From contig NZCU01000041.1 of the NCBI GenBank assembly GCA_002688395.1, positions 1-20,001 of the forward strand: DNA of 20,001 nt, in the 5' to 3' direction. Position 1 is the first letter of the stretch. The number at the start of each line of letters is the position of its first letter. The notes beneath the pieces are model-generated. The model had not been told where the DNA came from and did not search any database. It saw nothing but the letters and a program-made list of their open reading frames with translations. A program made the translations under genes and the position numbers. Source of the stretch: Nanobdellota archaeon (lineage in GTDB: Archaea > Nanobdellota > Nanobdellia > SCGC-AAA011-G17 > ARS1403). Positions 13,306 to 20,001 of this stretch are shown here, in pieces.

Positions 13306-14154
13306 ATGATTGGTAATCAAATTAAGACTGTACTATTATTAGGAATATTAACAGGAGTTTTATTAGTTATTGGAAGTTTTTTTGGTAGAGGTGGATTAAT
13401 GTTTGCTGGAATTTTTGTTGTGGCTATGAACATTGGTAGTTATTGGTTTTCTCATAAAATGGTTCTTATGATGTATAGGGCTAAAGAAGTTACTGAAAAT
13501 GATGAGCCTAGATTGTATAAACTTGTTAGAGAAGTTAAAGATTTAGCTGGAGTTCCAATGCCTAAAGTGTATATAATTCCTAGTGATAATCCAAATGCTT
13601 TTGCTACTGGTAGAAATCCAAGTCATGCAGTTGTTGCTGCAACTAAAGGGATATTAGAATTATTGAATGATGATGAATTAAAAGGTGTTATTGCTCATGA
13701 GTTTGCTCATATTAAAAATAGAGATATATTAATTTCAACTGTTGCTGGAACTATTGCAGGAGTTATTTCTTATGTTGCTTTTATGGCGAGATGGGGAGCT
13801 ATATTTGGTGGATTTGGTGGAAGAGATGGTGAAGGAAGTAATATTTTAGAGTTGTTAGCTTTAGCAATAATTGCACCTTTAACTGCTACAATAATTAGAT
13901 TAGCTATTTCTAGATCAAGAGAGTTTATAGCTGATGAAACTGGAGCTAGAATTATTCATAGTCAACATGGATTAGTTAATGCTTTGGAGAAATTACATAG
14001 TAATGTTAAAGATCATCCAATGAGATTTGGTGGACAAGCAACTGAACATTTATTTATAGTTAATCCTTTTACCAAAGGGGCTTTCTTAAAATTATTTTCT
14101 ACACACCCCTCATTAAATGAGAGGGTTAGTAAATTAAAAGAGTTACATTTATAA
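13306..14154 (+). CDS. htpX: Membrane zinc metalloprotease HtpX
   Basis: An M48-family protease that degrades misfolded membrane proteins. I chose the ATG at 13306 (MIGNQIKTVLLLGILTG) because this matches the usual N-terminus and leaves the promoter element outside the gene; an ATG at 13237 would add 23 residues. The protein has 282 residues. Two helices lie near the N-terminus (about 6-24 and 31-48), followed by NPNAFATGRNPSHAVV. The zinc-binding HEFAH is at 131-135, two further helices at about 143-160 and 180-200, and the third ligand E206 in SREFIADETGA. All catalytic residues are present. The next gene starts 27 bp downstream with its own TATA box. Confidence 0.96.
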   Translation: MIGNQIKTVLLLGILTGVLLVIGSFFGRGGLMFAGIFVVAMNIGSYWFSHKMVLMMYRAKEVTENDEPRLYKLVREVKDLAGVPMPKVYIIPSDNPNAFATGRNPSHAVVAATKGILELLNDDELKGVIAHEFAHIKNRDILISTVAGTIAGVISYVAFMARWGAIFGGFGGRDGEGSNILELLALAIIAPLTATIIRLAISRSREFIADETGARIIHSQHGLVNALEKLHSNVKDHPMRFGGQATEHLFIVNPFTKGAFLKLFSTHPSLNERVSKLKELHL

Positions 14155-14156
14155 AT
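14147..14156 (+). promoter_or_regulatory. TATA box of the HD-GYP-like gene
   Basis: ATTTATAAAT spans the htpX stop codon and ends 25 nt before the ATG at 14182, so the gene can be transcribed independently of htpX. Confidence 0.6.
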
Positions 14157-14181
14157 AACTATACTACTATAAAATAGTAAA

Positions 14182-15432
14182 ATGAAACCTGAAGAATTAC
14201 CTGAAACTAGGACTGTGGAGATAGAAGAATTAGAAAGGGGTTTAAAAGATGATGTTGTTTATGTTCTTGCAGAAAGGATAGTATATGGTTTCGGAGGTAT
14301 TGCTGCTAGAGTTGGTGCTAATTTAACTTTGGAGATAGTAGAGAGACTTAAAAGTGAAGAAGATTCTGGTAATTTGCAAAGAGAAAATGGTAAATCTAGA
14401 TCAGATCCTGTAGAAGTTTTTGAATTTGATGGTGGAGAGCATGAAAAAAAAAGCTTTATTACAATGTATGGGAAAGGTGTAGAAACACTTGAAAGATTGA
14501 AGCCTATGGCAAGGGATTATAGAGAAGGTGTCTTGGGTGATGTTAGAAGAATAAATGAACAATTGAGATTAATTCTCAGAACTATGAATGTGGAAGAAAA
14601 AGCTATTGGTAAAAAACTGGAAGAAAAAGCTAGATTGGGAAATTTACTAAATGATAGACAACTTAGAACTAATTTGTATAATGGTCTTATATCTCCTGCT
14701 TGTGAAGATCCTGCAGTTTTATTATGGCTTACTTATCGACCCGAGTCTTTTGAGCATGGAACAGATGTTGCTGGTTTAAGATCTGCTATAGAATATAGAG
14801 CTGTGCTTGATGGTAGAAGGGTAGAAGATTTAGAGCCTGAAGAAATGGAAAGGTTAGAAATGAGATTGGAAAGGGGTGTTAAAGCTTCACTCTTACATGA
14901 TGTTGGAGATGATTACATTAGAATTCATAATATTAGAGAAGGTACTGAACAATATAAAAGTATTTTTCCTCTTAGAGATTTTATAGTACCAAGGCAAATG
15001 TTTTCTATAGAGTCTGATGATGAAGCAAAGACTAGGAGATTTATTATTGATCCTGAAGAAGTAGAAACAATAGAACATCATCATACACCAAGATATGGTA
15101 GAGTTGTTAACTTTGGGAAAGATAGAACAGTTGCATTTGTTCCTAAAGAGATATATGATAGTCATGAGAGAAATCCAGATTTATGGTCAAGAGTCCTAAG
15201 ACATTTTGAAAAGGAAAAATCTGGAGATGTTAGTGTGGAATTAGTTAATACAAATATGAATCAATCATTATACCTTGCAGAATGGTGGATTACTAATGTT
15301 GGGCATAATAGTACAAGACTAAATGCTGCAACACAATATAAAAAATTAAAAAGTATGAGAGGTTTATTTGCAAGAACCGATTTAGTGGATGCTTTACTTG
15401 GTATAGTTAAAGAAAAATATTTTAGAAATTAA
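14182..15432 (+). CDS. Divergent HD-GYP-like protein
   Basis: 416 residues, not assignable with certainty. The N-terminal 165 residues are charged and helical. From about residue 188 the order of motifs follows HD-GYP/HD phosphohydrolases: H192 in FEHGTDVAGL (usual HxxxVA), H239-D240 in SLLHDVGDDY (usual LLHDIGK), and IEHHHTPRYGRVV (H299-H301; usual HHERxDGxGYP). The C-terminal YLAEWW...QYKKLKSMRGLFARTDLVDALL resembles ADxxDALTSxRPYR...FDPxLVxAF. Several metal or substrate positions are changed (GDD for GK, AEWW for AD..DA, PRYG for GYP), so it may be inactive or bind another ligand. HD-GYP proteins normally hydrolyse cyclic di-GMP, which is not established in archaea. The match is by eye. 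It ends four bases into the RPA-like gene. Confidence 0.5.
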   Translation: MKPEELPETRTVEIEELERGLKDDVVYVLAERIVYGFGGIAARVGANLTLEIVERLKSEEDSGNLQRENGKSRSDPVEVFEFDGGEHEKKSFITMYGKGVETLERLKPMARDYREGVLGDVRRINEQLRLILRTMNVEEKAIGKKLEEKARLGNLLNDRQLRTNLYNGLISPACEDPAVLLWLTYRPESFEHGTDVAGLRSAIEYRAVLDGRRVEDLEPEEMERLEMRLERGVKASLLHDVGDDYIRIHNIREGTEQYKSIFPLRDFIVPRQMFSIESDDEAKTRRFIIDPEEVETIEHHHTPRYGRVVNFGKDRTVAFVPKEIYDSHERNPDLWSRVLRHFEKEKSGDVSVELVNTNMNQSLYLAEWWITNVGHNSTRLNAATQYKKLKSMRGLFARTDLVDALLGIVKEKYFRN

Positions 15433-15725
15433 GCTTCTATTTTTTCTAAAGTTCCGAATTTACCAGCAGTTAATTGTTTTTCTCCTTGGAATTCCCCACA
15501 GTAACCGTTAGCGATCTTTATTTTATCTCCAACTTCATATTTATCCACATCATCATTCCAAATAGTTAATTTGATTTCTCCAGAATCATCTTTGATTGTA
15601 CATGTACAAACTCTTCCTTTATTTCCAAATTTTTCAAATTCTTTAGGTTCGTCTTTTGAGATTATTTCAGCAGATTCAATTTCTATTTTTCCTTGCCTTG
15701 GTTGTATTTCTGATATTAATGTCAT
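15429..15725 (-). CDS. Single-OB-fold RPA-like single-strand DNA-binding protein
   Basis: A 98-residue protein made of one OB fold, as in archaeal RPA/SSB and hSSB-like proteins. It starts with the conserved ISEIQPRQGKIEIE, followed by KFGNKGRVCTCTIKDDSGEIKLTIWNDD, VGDKIKIANGYCGEFQGEKQL and GKFGTLEKIEA. The family binds single-stranded DNA, or sometimes RNA, during replication and repair. It lacks a zinc finger and an acidic C-terminal tail, so it is a minimal form. It lies just downstream of rfcL on the same strand. Codons for ANGYCGEF (15489-15515) are GC-richer than the surrounding sequence. Confidence 0.9.
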   Translation of the reverse strand: MTLISEIQPRQGKIEIESAEIISKDEPKEFEKFGNKGRVCTCTIKDDSGEIKLTIWNDDVDKYEVGDKIKIANGYCGEFQGEKQLTAGKFGTLEKIEA

Positions 15726-15751
15726 TTTAATATTTAAAAATTTAAAAGGTG

Positions 15752-15760
15752 TATTTAAGG
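15752..15760 (-). promoter_or_regulatory. TATA box of the RPA-like gene
   Basis: CCTTAAATA on the minus strand, 26 nt before the ATG at 15725, next to the rfcL stop codon. Read-through from rfcL is also possible. Confidence 0.45.
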
Positions 15761-15761
15761 T

Positions 15762-16922
15762 TTATGTTTTTAGAAACCTTATTTCATCTTCTGTTAATTC
15801 TAATTCATTAATAATATCATTATTTGCTAAAAAATTTCTATAATAACCGAAATTTTGCATTATTTTTTTCGTTGATGTGTGAGTTTTCTCTGCTAAAGCT
15901 TTTGAAATTGCTAATTTTTTTGAATTTCTCATTTTAGATATGAACATTTTTAAGATTCTATTAGGTCTTGTGTAACTTACAAAGCCTGGGTTTTTTTCTT
16001 TTTTAGACAAAGCAACTCCTGCTGTTAAGAAAGCTATTTGATAAACCATAAAACGATAATATTGTTGTCTTCTAATTCTTCCACGAAAAATATCCGCTTT
16101 TGAAATTATATCAAATGCTTTTTTTAAATCTTCATTAGAATATTCTCTTACAATATTTTCATCTAACCACATAAAAAAATCATCTAGGTTTTCTTTTAAA
16201 TTATCTAAAGCAGATAAGGCAATTTTAGGATCTAATGTTTTGAAGATTAGTTTTAATGCATTGAATATTTCTTGAGTTTGTTCTCTTTCTGATAATAAAT
16301 TTAAATTTAATTTATTATTTTCTATTGAAATTTGTAAATCTGTTAACGCTGCTCTTAAATCTCCTTTTGCTGATCTTGATAAGGTTTTTAGATCTTGTTC
16401 ATTGAATTTTATTTTTTCTTTTGATGCTATTTCTTTTAATGTTTCAAATATAATTTCATGATGTATTCTTTTAAACTCTAATAATTCGAATTTTTTTCTT
16501 ATTGTAGAGAACTTTTTATTCCAAATGTCGTTAGAAATTAATACTATTGGATGTTGTATTAAGGGTAGTAGTTTGTTTAATGCTTGTAGTCCTCCTCGAT
16601 CTTTTTGGCCTGAGATTCCATCTAATTCATCAACTAAAATTATTTTTCCTTTTTTGAATAAGCTTTGTTGTTGTGCTGCCCCCCCAATTATAGAATTTAT
16701 TTGGGCTTTGTTTCTTAGATTACTCGCGTTTATTTCTAGAACTTCGAAAGAAATGTCATTGGCCAAGGCATAAACAGAAGAAGTTTTTCCTGTTCCTGTT
16801 TCTCCATGGATTAAGGAAGGAATTTTATTTTTTATATTGTATTCTAATCTTTGAATTGCTTGATCCTGTCCCATTACTTCGTTTAAGGATTTTGGAGAAT
16901 ATTTATCAACTAGCAAAGTCAT
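15762..16922 (-). CDS. rfcL: Replication factor C large subunit
   Basis: AAA+ subunit of the clamp loader that, with four small subunits, opens PCNA and loads it on primed DNA. Walker A is GETGTGKT (40-47) and Walker B ILVDELDG (95-102), with EINASN (63-68) matching the conserved LNASD box. The SRC motif of small subunits is replaced by RIHHEIIF-type sequence, as expected for the large subunit. At 386 residues it is shorter than many euryarchaeal RFC-L proteins, and I see no C-terminal PIP box or lysine-rich tail. The ATG at 16922 (MTLLVDKYSPKSL) fits the family. The start lies 17 bp inside the end of HEN-B, which separates it from rfcS. Confidence 0.95.
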   Translation of the reverse strand: MTLLVDKYSPKSLNEVMGQDQAIQRLEYNIKNKIPSLIHGETGTGKTSSVYALANDISFEVLEINASNLRNKAQINSIIGGAAQQQSLFKKGKIILVDELDGISGQKDRGGLQALNKLLPLIQHPIVLISNDIWNKKFSTIRKKFELLEFKRIHHEIIFETLKEIASKEKIKFNEQDLKTLSRSAKGDLRAALTDLQISIENNKLNLNLLSEREQTQEIFNALKLIFKTLDPKIALSALDNLKENLDDFFMWLDENIVREYSNEDLKKAFDIISKADIFRGRIRRQQYYRFMVYQIAFLTAGVALSKKEKNPGFVSYTRPNRILKMFISKMRNSKKLAISKALAEKTHTSTKKIMQNFGYYRNFLANNDIINELELTEDEIRFLKT

Positions 16923-17925
16923 TTTTTACCAACTCCATTTTCAGTTTTTCTAATTTCTTTGATTTTTCAGGATGCTTTGAAGGCAAATTGCTGATAAACT
17001 CCGGTAAAGAGTCCCAGCTAATAGAAGTTTCCCAACCCTTTAATTCTTGTCCACCTAGTTTGGTTATTTTTCTGGTATTTATATTCAAAGATTTTAAAAA
17101 GAATTTTAATTTTTCAAGAAATATTTTCTCACTTTTACCCAACCCAAATCCTATTTTTTTATTGGTAGTTATACATCCATCTGAATCAAAAAATCCTGCT
17201 AAAAAGTGAAATTTTTTTTTCTTATTAGATTCCAAAATCATTTTAGGTATTTTCAGTTTACCTGCCTTTTTACCCAATGGTAGATCACAGATTTGATTTA
17301 AAAACATTGAGAGGATTTTTGATCCAATATAGTATTCGTATGCATTTCTTTCTTTATATTTGTAGAAGCCCCCTTCAATTTTAAAAACTTGGCTAAAATA
17401 TGGAGCTAATATCTTACGCAATACAAAATGCGAATCAGAAGTAATCTCTACCTTAAATTCGAAATCTCCTGTTTTTTCCATATGTTTATATGGGTCTAGT
17501 AGATGTCCATCTCCAGCAATGTATCCTAAAAGGTAGGCTAGCTCCGGCGTTAGGATCTTAGGCAAAGTAAGTTTTCTTCCCCTTTTTGTAGAGAAATATG
17601 TTGATTTCATAAAAGCTTCATCTAATATTTTCTTAGAATCTTTTTGCCCCTTATTACAAGTTTTCTCCCACAATTTTAATAATTTTAGGAATTTCCCTAC
17701 TGGGATTGGATTGTTACCTTTCATCCAATGATAGATATCTCTACAATTTTGGGACTTTACATCCAAAGTTACACTAAGCAATTTTAAGATGTTTTTGTTA
17801 TAATTTGCTTTTATCTCTTTATAGATATTAGAAACCAATCCACCCAACCCCCACACGCATATGGGACTATTGTTCTCATTAAATGGATCTTTAGACAATT
17901 TTTCTAGGTAATTATTAAGTTGCAT
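16906..17925 (-). CDS. Free-standing LAGLIDADG homing endonuclease (HEN-B)
   Basis: A 339-residue endonuclease starting at the ATG at 17925, chosen because a TATA box lies 25 nt upstream; a GTG at 17964 would add 13 residues but place the TATA box inside the gene. Residues 1-120 form a helical, helix-turn-helix-like DNA-binding region (RDIYHWMKGNNPIPVGKFLK). The two LAGLIDADG motifs are LLGYIAGDG (132-140, D139) and LAGFFDSDG (242-250, D249), so it is a complete two-motif monomeric enzyme. It lies between rfcS and rfcL without interrupting either reading frame, so it is neither an intein nor an obvious intron ORF. It shares its promoter module with HEN-A. Its GC content looks higher than its neighbours, suggesting transfer. 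Confidence 0.88.
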   Translation of the reverse strand: MQLNNYLEKLSKDPFNENNSPICVWGLGGLVSNIYKEIKANYNKNILKLLSVTLDVKSQNCRDIYHWMKGNNPIPVGKFLKLLKLWEKTCNKGQKDSKKILDEAFMKSTYFSTKRGRKLTLPKILTPELAYLLGYIAGDGHLLDPYKHMEKTGDFEFKVEITSDSHFVLRKILAPYFSQVFKIEGGFYKYKERNAYEYYIGSKILSMFLNQICDLPLGKKAGKLKIPKMILESNKKKKFHFLAGFFDSDGCITTNKKIGFGLGKSEKIFLEKLKFFLKSLNINTRKITKLGGQELKGWETSISWDSLPEFISNLPSKHPEKSKKLEKLKMELVKNDFAS

Positions 17926-17942
17926 CTTATCCTGAAAGAAGC

Positions 17943-17991
17943 TTTTTTTATTTATAAAGCTCACGGAGGTATGGCGAGTATGTCAAGTGAA
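17943..17991 (-). promoter_or_regulatory. HEN promoter module, copy B
   Basis: Minus-strand counterpart of 3426-3474: TTCA, three variable bases, GACATACTCGCCA (17972-17984), ACC, CGTG, TATA box TTTATAAA (17951-17958) and an A-run. The 13-mer-to-TATA spacing is the same in both copies. The TATA box is 25 nt before the ATG at 17925. The module begins 1 nt after the rfcS stop codon. Confidence 0.7.
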
Positions 17992-17992
17992 A

Positions 17993-18937
17993 TCAAATAA
18001 AACTTGCGAGGAGTGCCTCAAGCTGCAAGAATTCATCAGAACCTTCTACCATTCTAAATTCTATTTCTCCACATTTTTCAACTAATTTTAATTTCTTATT
18101 ATCTTCTAGGTTTAGGTTCCAAATTTCTTTTTGAATTTGTTTTATTATATCTAATCCTGATAAACCATGTTTTAACATTACATCAAGTAATTGGGATCTT
18201 GCGTTTGTAAAATCTTTATTTACTGCCAACTCTAAAACTTGTTTTAATTCTTTTGGTTGTGCAGCAGAAGCAATTTCATAGACTAAAGAATTGGTTATAT
18301 TATTATTTACAGATGCGCAACTTTGTAGGATATTTTCTGTTTTTCTTGCATCTCCTTCTGATATTTCATAGATTGCATCTATTGCTTTTGAATCTATCTT
18401 TAATTTTTCTTTTTTTTCTATATTTTTTATTATTTCAGTTATTTTTTCTTTTTCTAAAGGTTTAAATCTAAATATGGCACATCTACTTTGAATTGGATCT
18501 ATTATTTTAGAGGAATAATTACAACTTAAAATAAATCTACATGAAGAAGTGTAATTTTCCATTGTTCTTCTTAATGCTTGTTGAGCTTCTCTGGTTAAAG
18601 AATCGCATTCATCTAAATAAATAATTTTAAATGGAACATCTCCAATAGATTTAGTTCTAGCGAAATTTTTTATTGTATTTCTTACAACGTCAATACCTCT
18701 TTCGTCACTTGCATTTAATTCTAGGAAGTTTTGTTGCCATGTATCTTTAAATAATTCTTTTGCTATTACTAAAGAAATAGTAGTTTTTCCAACTCCTGCT
18801 GGTCCTGAGAATAATATATGGGGTAAGTTTTGTTGTTTTACGAAGGAAGATATTCTAGCAACTATTGAATCTTGTCCTATAACTTCATTAAACGTTTTTG
18901 GCCTATAACGCTCTGTCCATATTGAAGAATCTTGCAT
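17993..18937 (-). CDS. rfcS: Replication factor C small subunit
   Basis: Small AAA+ subunit of the clamp loader, 314 residues, the normal length. Walker A is GPAGVGKT (45-52), the LNASDERG box is at 74-81, Walker B is IIYLDECDSL (DECD 109-112), sensor 1 lies around ILSCN (136-140), and the arginine-finger SRC motif is in IQSRCAIFRF (151-153). The C-terminal collar domain ends QLEALLASFI. The last dozen codons (18001-18029) use CTC, CAG and GCA and are GC-richer than the rest of the gene, next to the inserted HEN-B. The start MQDSSIWTERYRPKTF fits the family. Confidence 0.96.
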   Translation of the reverse strand: MQDSSIWTERYRPKTFNEVIGQDSIVARISSFVKQQNLPHILFSGPAGVGKTTISLVIAKELFKDTWQQNFLELNASDERGIDVVRNTIKNFARTKSIGDVPFKIIYLDECDSLTREAQQALRRTMENYTSSCRFILSCNYSSKIIDPIQSRCAIFRFKPLEKEKITEIIKNIEKKEKLKIDSKAIDAIYEISEGDARKTENILQSCASVNNNITNSLVYEIASAAQPKELKQVLELAVNKDFTNARSQLLDVMLKHGLSGLDIIKQIQKEIWNLNLEDNKKLKLVEKCGEIEFRMVEGSDEFLQLEALLASFI

Positions 18938-18959
18938 ATAATAAAAAGCTTAAGTTAGG

Positions 18960-18967
18960 TTTATAAA
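18960..18967 (-). promoter_or_regulatory. TATA box of rfcS
   Basis: TTTATAAA lies 22 nt before the rfcS ATG at 18937, predicting a leaderless transcript. Confidence 0.65.
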
Positions 18968-19000
18968 GATTTATGTGAGATAATAGATAAAAACATTAAA

Positions 19001-19009
19001 TTTTTAAAT
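19001..19009 (+). promoter_or_regulatory. TATA box of ileS
   Basis: TTTTTAAAT lies 21 nt before the ileS ATG at 19031. Three tandem TTTAG units (19009-19023) follow it. Confidence 0.55.
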
Positions 19010-19030
19010 TTAGTTTAGTTTAGTTTGAAT

Positions 19031-20001
19031 ATGTACAATTTTAAAGAAATAGAAGATAATATTGGGAAGAATTGGAAGAAGATTAAGCTTTTAGATAAGT
19101 TAGAAAAGAAAAATTCTAAAGGTGAGAATTATTTTTTATTGGATGGACCACCGTATGCTAATTTTGTTCCTCATGTTGGACATATTAGAAATACTGTGTT
19201 TAAAGATTTGAATATTAGATTGGCTTTTATGAGGGGTAGAAATGTGTTATTTCAGCCAGGTTTTGATACTCATGGGTTACCAATTGAAAATATGGTGGAA
19301 AAACAACTAAAATTAAAGAGTAAGAAAGATATTGAGAAGTTAGGAATTGATAAATTTACTAAAGAATGTAAAAAATGGGCTGCTACTAATAAAGATTTAT
19401 GGATGAAAGTCTATGATTTATTGGGAAGTTGGTATGCGTGGAAAAAACCTTACTTAACTTATGAGAATGAATATTTAGAAAGCGGATGGTGGAGTTTTAA
19501 GCAATTATGGGAGAAAGATTTAATTTATGAAGGGAAAAAAGCTGTGACTTGGTGTAGTAGATGTGAAACTGCATTAGCTGGATATGAAGTTACTGATTCT
19601 TATAAGAATTTAAGAGATCCTATAATTTTTGTTAAGTTTAAATTAAAAAAGAAAAATGAATATTTGTTAGTTTTTACTACAACACCTTGGACATTAGTAA
19701 GTAATGTTGCTGTAGCTGTTCACCCTGAAGGAACTTATGTAAAAGTTGAAACTTCTAAAGGGGTTTTAATTTTAGCTGAGGCTGGGCTTAAATTATTAGA
19801 GGAGTTAGAGATAGGTTATAAAATAATTAAAAAATTCAGAGGAGCGGAATTAGATGGGGTGGAATATGAACCTTTATTAGATGTTCCTGTACAAGATCAG
19901 TTAAGAACTAATCCTAATGCTCATAAAATTTACATGTCTATTCCAATTTTAAAGGAAAGAGTTGCGAGTAAAGTTGCTGTAAAGAAAAAAGTTGGAGTGA
20001 G
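19031..20001 (+). CDS. ileS: Isoleucyl-tRNA synthetase, N-terminal part
   Basis: Class I synthetase that charges tRNA-Ile; 323 codons are present and the frame stays open to the window edge. The N-terminus MYNFKEIEDNIGKNWKKI leads into LLDGPPYANFVPHVGHIRN, where HVGH is the HIGH-type ATP-binding motif. PGFDTHGLPIENMVEKQL is the isoleucyl-specific variant of the WDCHGLPVE signature. WCSRCETALAGYEVTD and FTTTPWTLVSNVAVAVHPEG mark the connective peptide and the start of the editing domain. The KMSKS loop lies beyond the window. Class members ValRS and LeuRS are excluded by the HGLPIE motif. Confidence 0.95.
   Translation, partial: MYNFKEIEDNIGKNWKKIKLLDKLEKKNSKGENYFLLDGPPYANFVPHVGHIRNTVFKDLNIRLAFMRGRNVLFQPGFDTHGLPIENMVEKQLKLKSKKDIEKLGIDKFTKECKKWAATNKDLWMKVYDLLGSWYAWKKPYLTYENEYLESGWWSFKQLWEKDLIYEGKKAVTWCSRCETALAGYEVTDSYKNLRDPIIFVKFKLKKKNEYLLVFTTTPWTLVSNVAVAVHPEGTYVKVETSKGVLILAEAGLKLLEELEIGYKIIKKFRGAELDGVEYEPLLDVPVQDQLRTNPNAHKIYMSIPILKERVASKVAVKKKVGV

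Noticed and set aside
14893..15843. Open frames at 14893-15165 (minus) and 15571-15843 (plus)
   Set aside because: Both lie opposite well-supported genes (HD-GYP-like, RPA-like and rfcL) and have no family resemblance.
16525..17209. Plus-strand open frames at 16525-16773 and 16856-17209
   Set aside because: Complements of rfcL and HEN-B; composition is explained by the sense genes.
17926..17964. GTG start of HEN-B at 17964
   Set aside because: The TATA box at 17951-17958 would lie inside the gene. The ATG at 17925 is at the leaderless spacing seen for HEN-A.
18253..18465. Leu/Phe-rich plus-strand frame of 70 codons
   Set aside because: Complement of the lysine/glutamate-rich part of rfcS; a false membrane protein.
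19009..19023. Three tandem TTTAG units before ileS
   Set aside because: Too short to support a function in such AT-rich sequence.

Overview
The window is a compact, very AT-rich archaeal chromosome segment. The evidence is the gene content: a clamp-loader pair (RFC small and large), FEN-1, a B-family DNA polymerase with a C-terminal clamp-binding motif, an RPA-type OB-fold protein, a type II methionine aminopeptidase, a Cdc48-type AAA ATPase, Trm5 and a HerA/DUF87 ATPase. Most genes also have an archaeal TATA box 21-26 nt before the start codon, which implies largely leaderless transcripts. Short proteins, minimal spacers, convergent genes whose 3' ends overlap and a polymerase resembling bacterial Pol II point to a DPANN-type (Woesearchaeota/Pacearchaeota-like) genome. 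That placement is inference and was not tested by phylogeny.

Layout, left to right. 1-1087: the Cdc48 C-terminus, then convergent map. 1088-6172: replication block polB, a free-standing homing endonuclease (HEN-A), a convergent RecB-like nuclease, and fen. 6169-9279: a five-helix membrane protein with a helical tail, divergent from a large tethered surface protein ending in a beta-barrel-like domain. 9314-11556: trm5, a secreted barrel-like protein on the opposite strand, and a two-gene unit of a DUF2391-like membrane protein and a 65-residue helical protein. 11549-15432: a three-helix membrane protein plus HerA-like ATPase (minus strand), then htpX and a protein that looks like a degenerate HD-GYP domain (plus strand). 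15429-18937: RPA-like protein, rfcL, a second homing endonuclease (HEN-B, LAGLIDADG) and rfcS, all on the minus strand. 19031-end: ileS, cut by the window edge.

The replication genes encode parts of one machine: the clamp loader, a polymerase and a flap endonuclease with PIP-box-like tails, and a single-strand binding protein. Two unrelated homing endonucleases sit directly after the stop codons of polB and rfcS. Both are driven by nearly the same 49-bp promoter module, which is the strongest unexplained signal here. Other regulatory signals are a 25-bp identical promoter element shared by fen and htpX, and one symmetric TATA box exactly midway between map and polB. The two barrel-like surface proteins and the HD-GYP-like protein are unusual for an archaeon.

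No tRNA, rRNA, CRISPR array or insertion sequence was recognised. No gene-free stretch exceeds about 160 bp.
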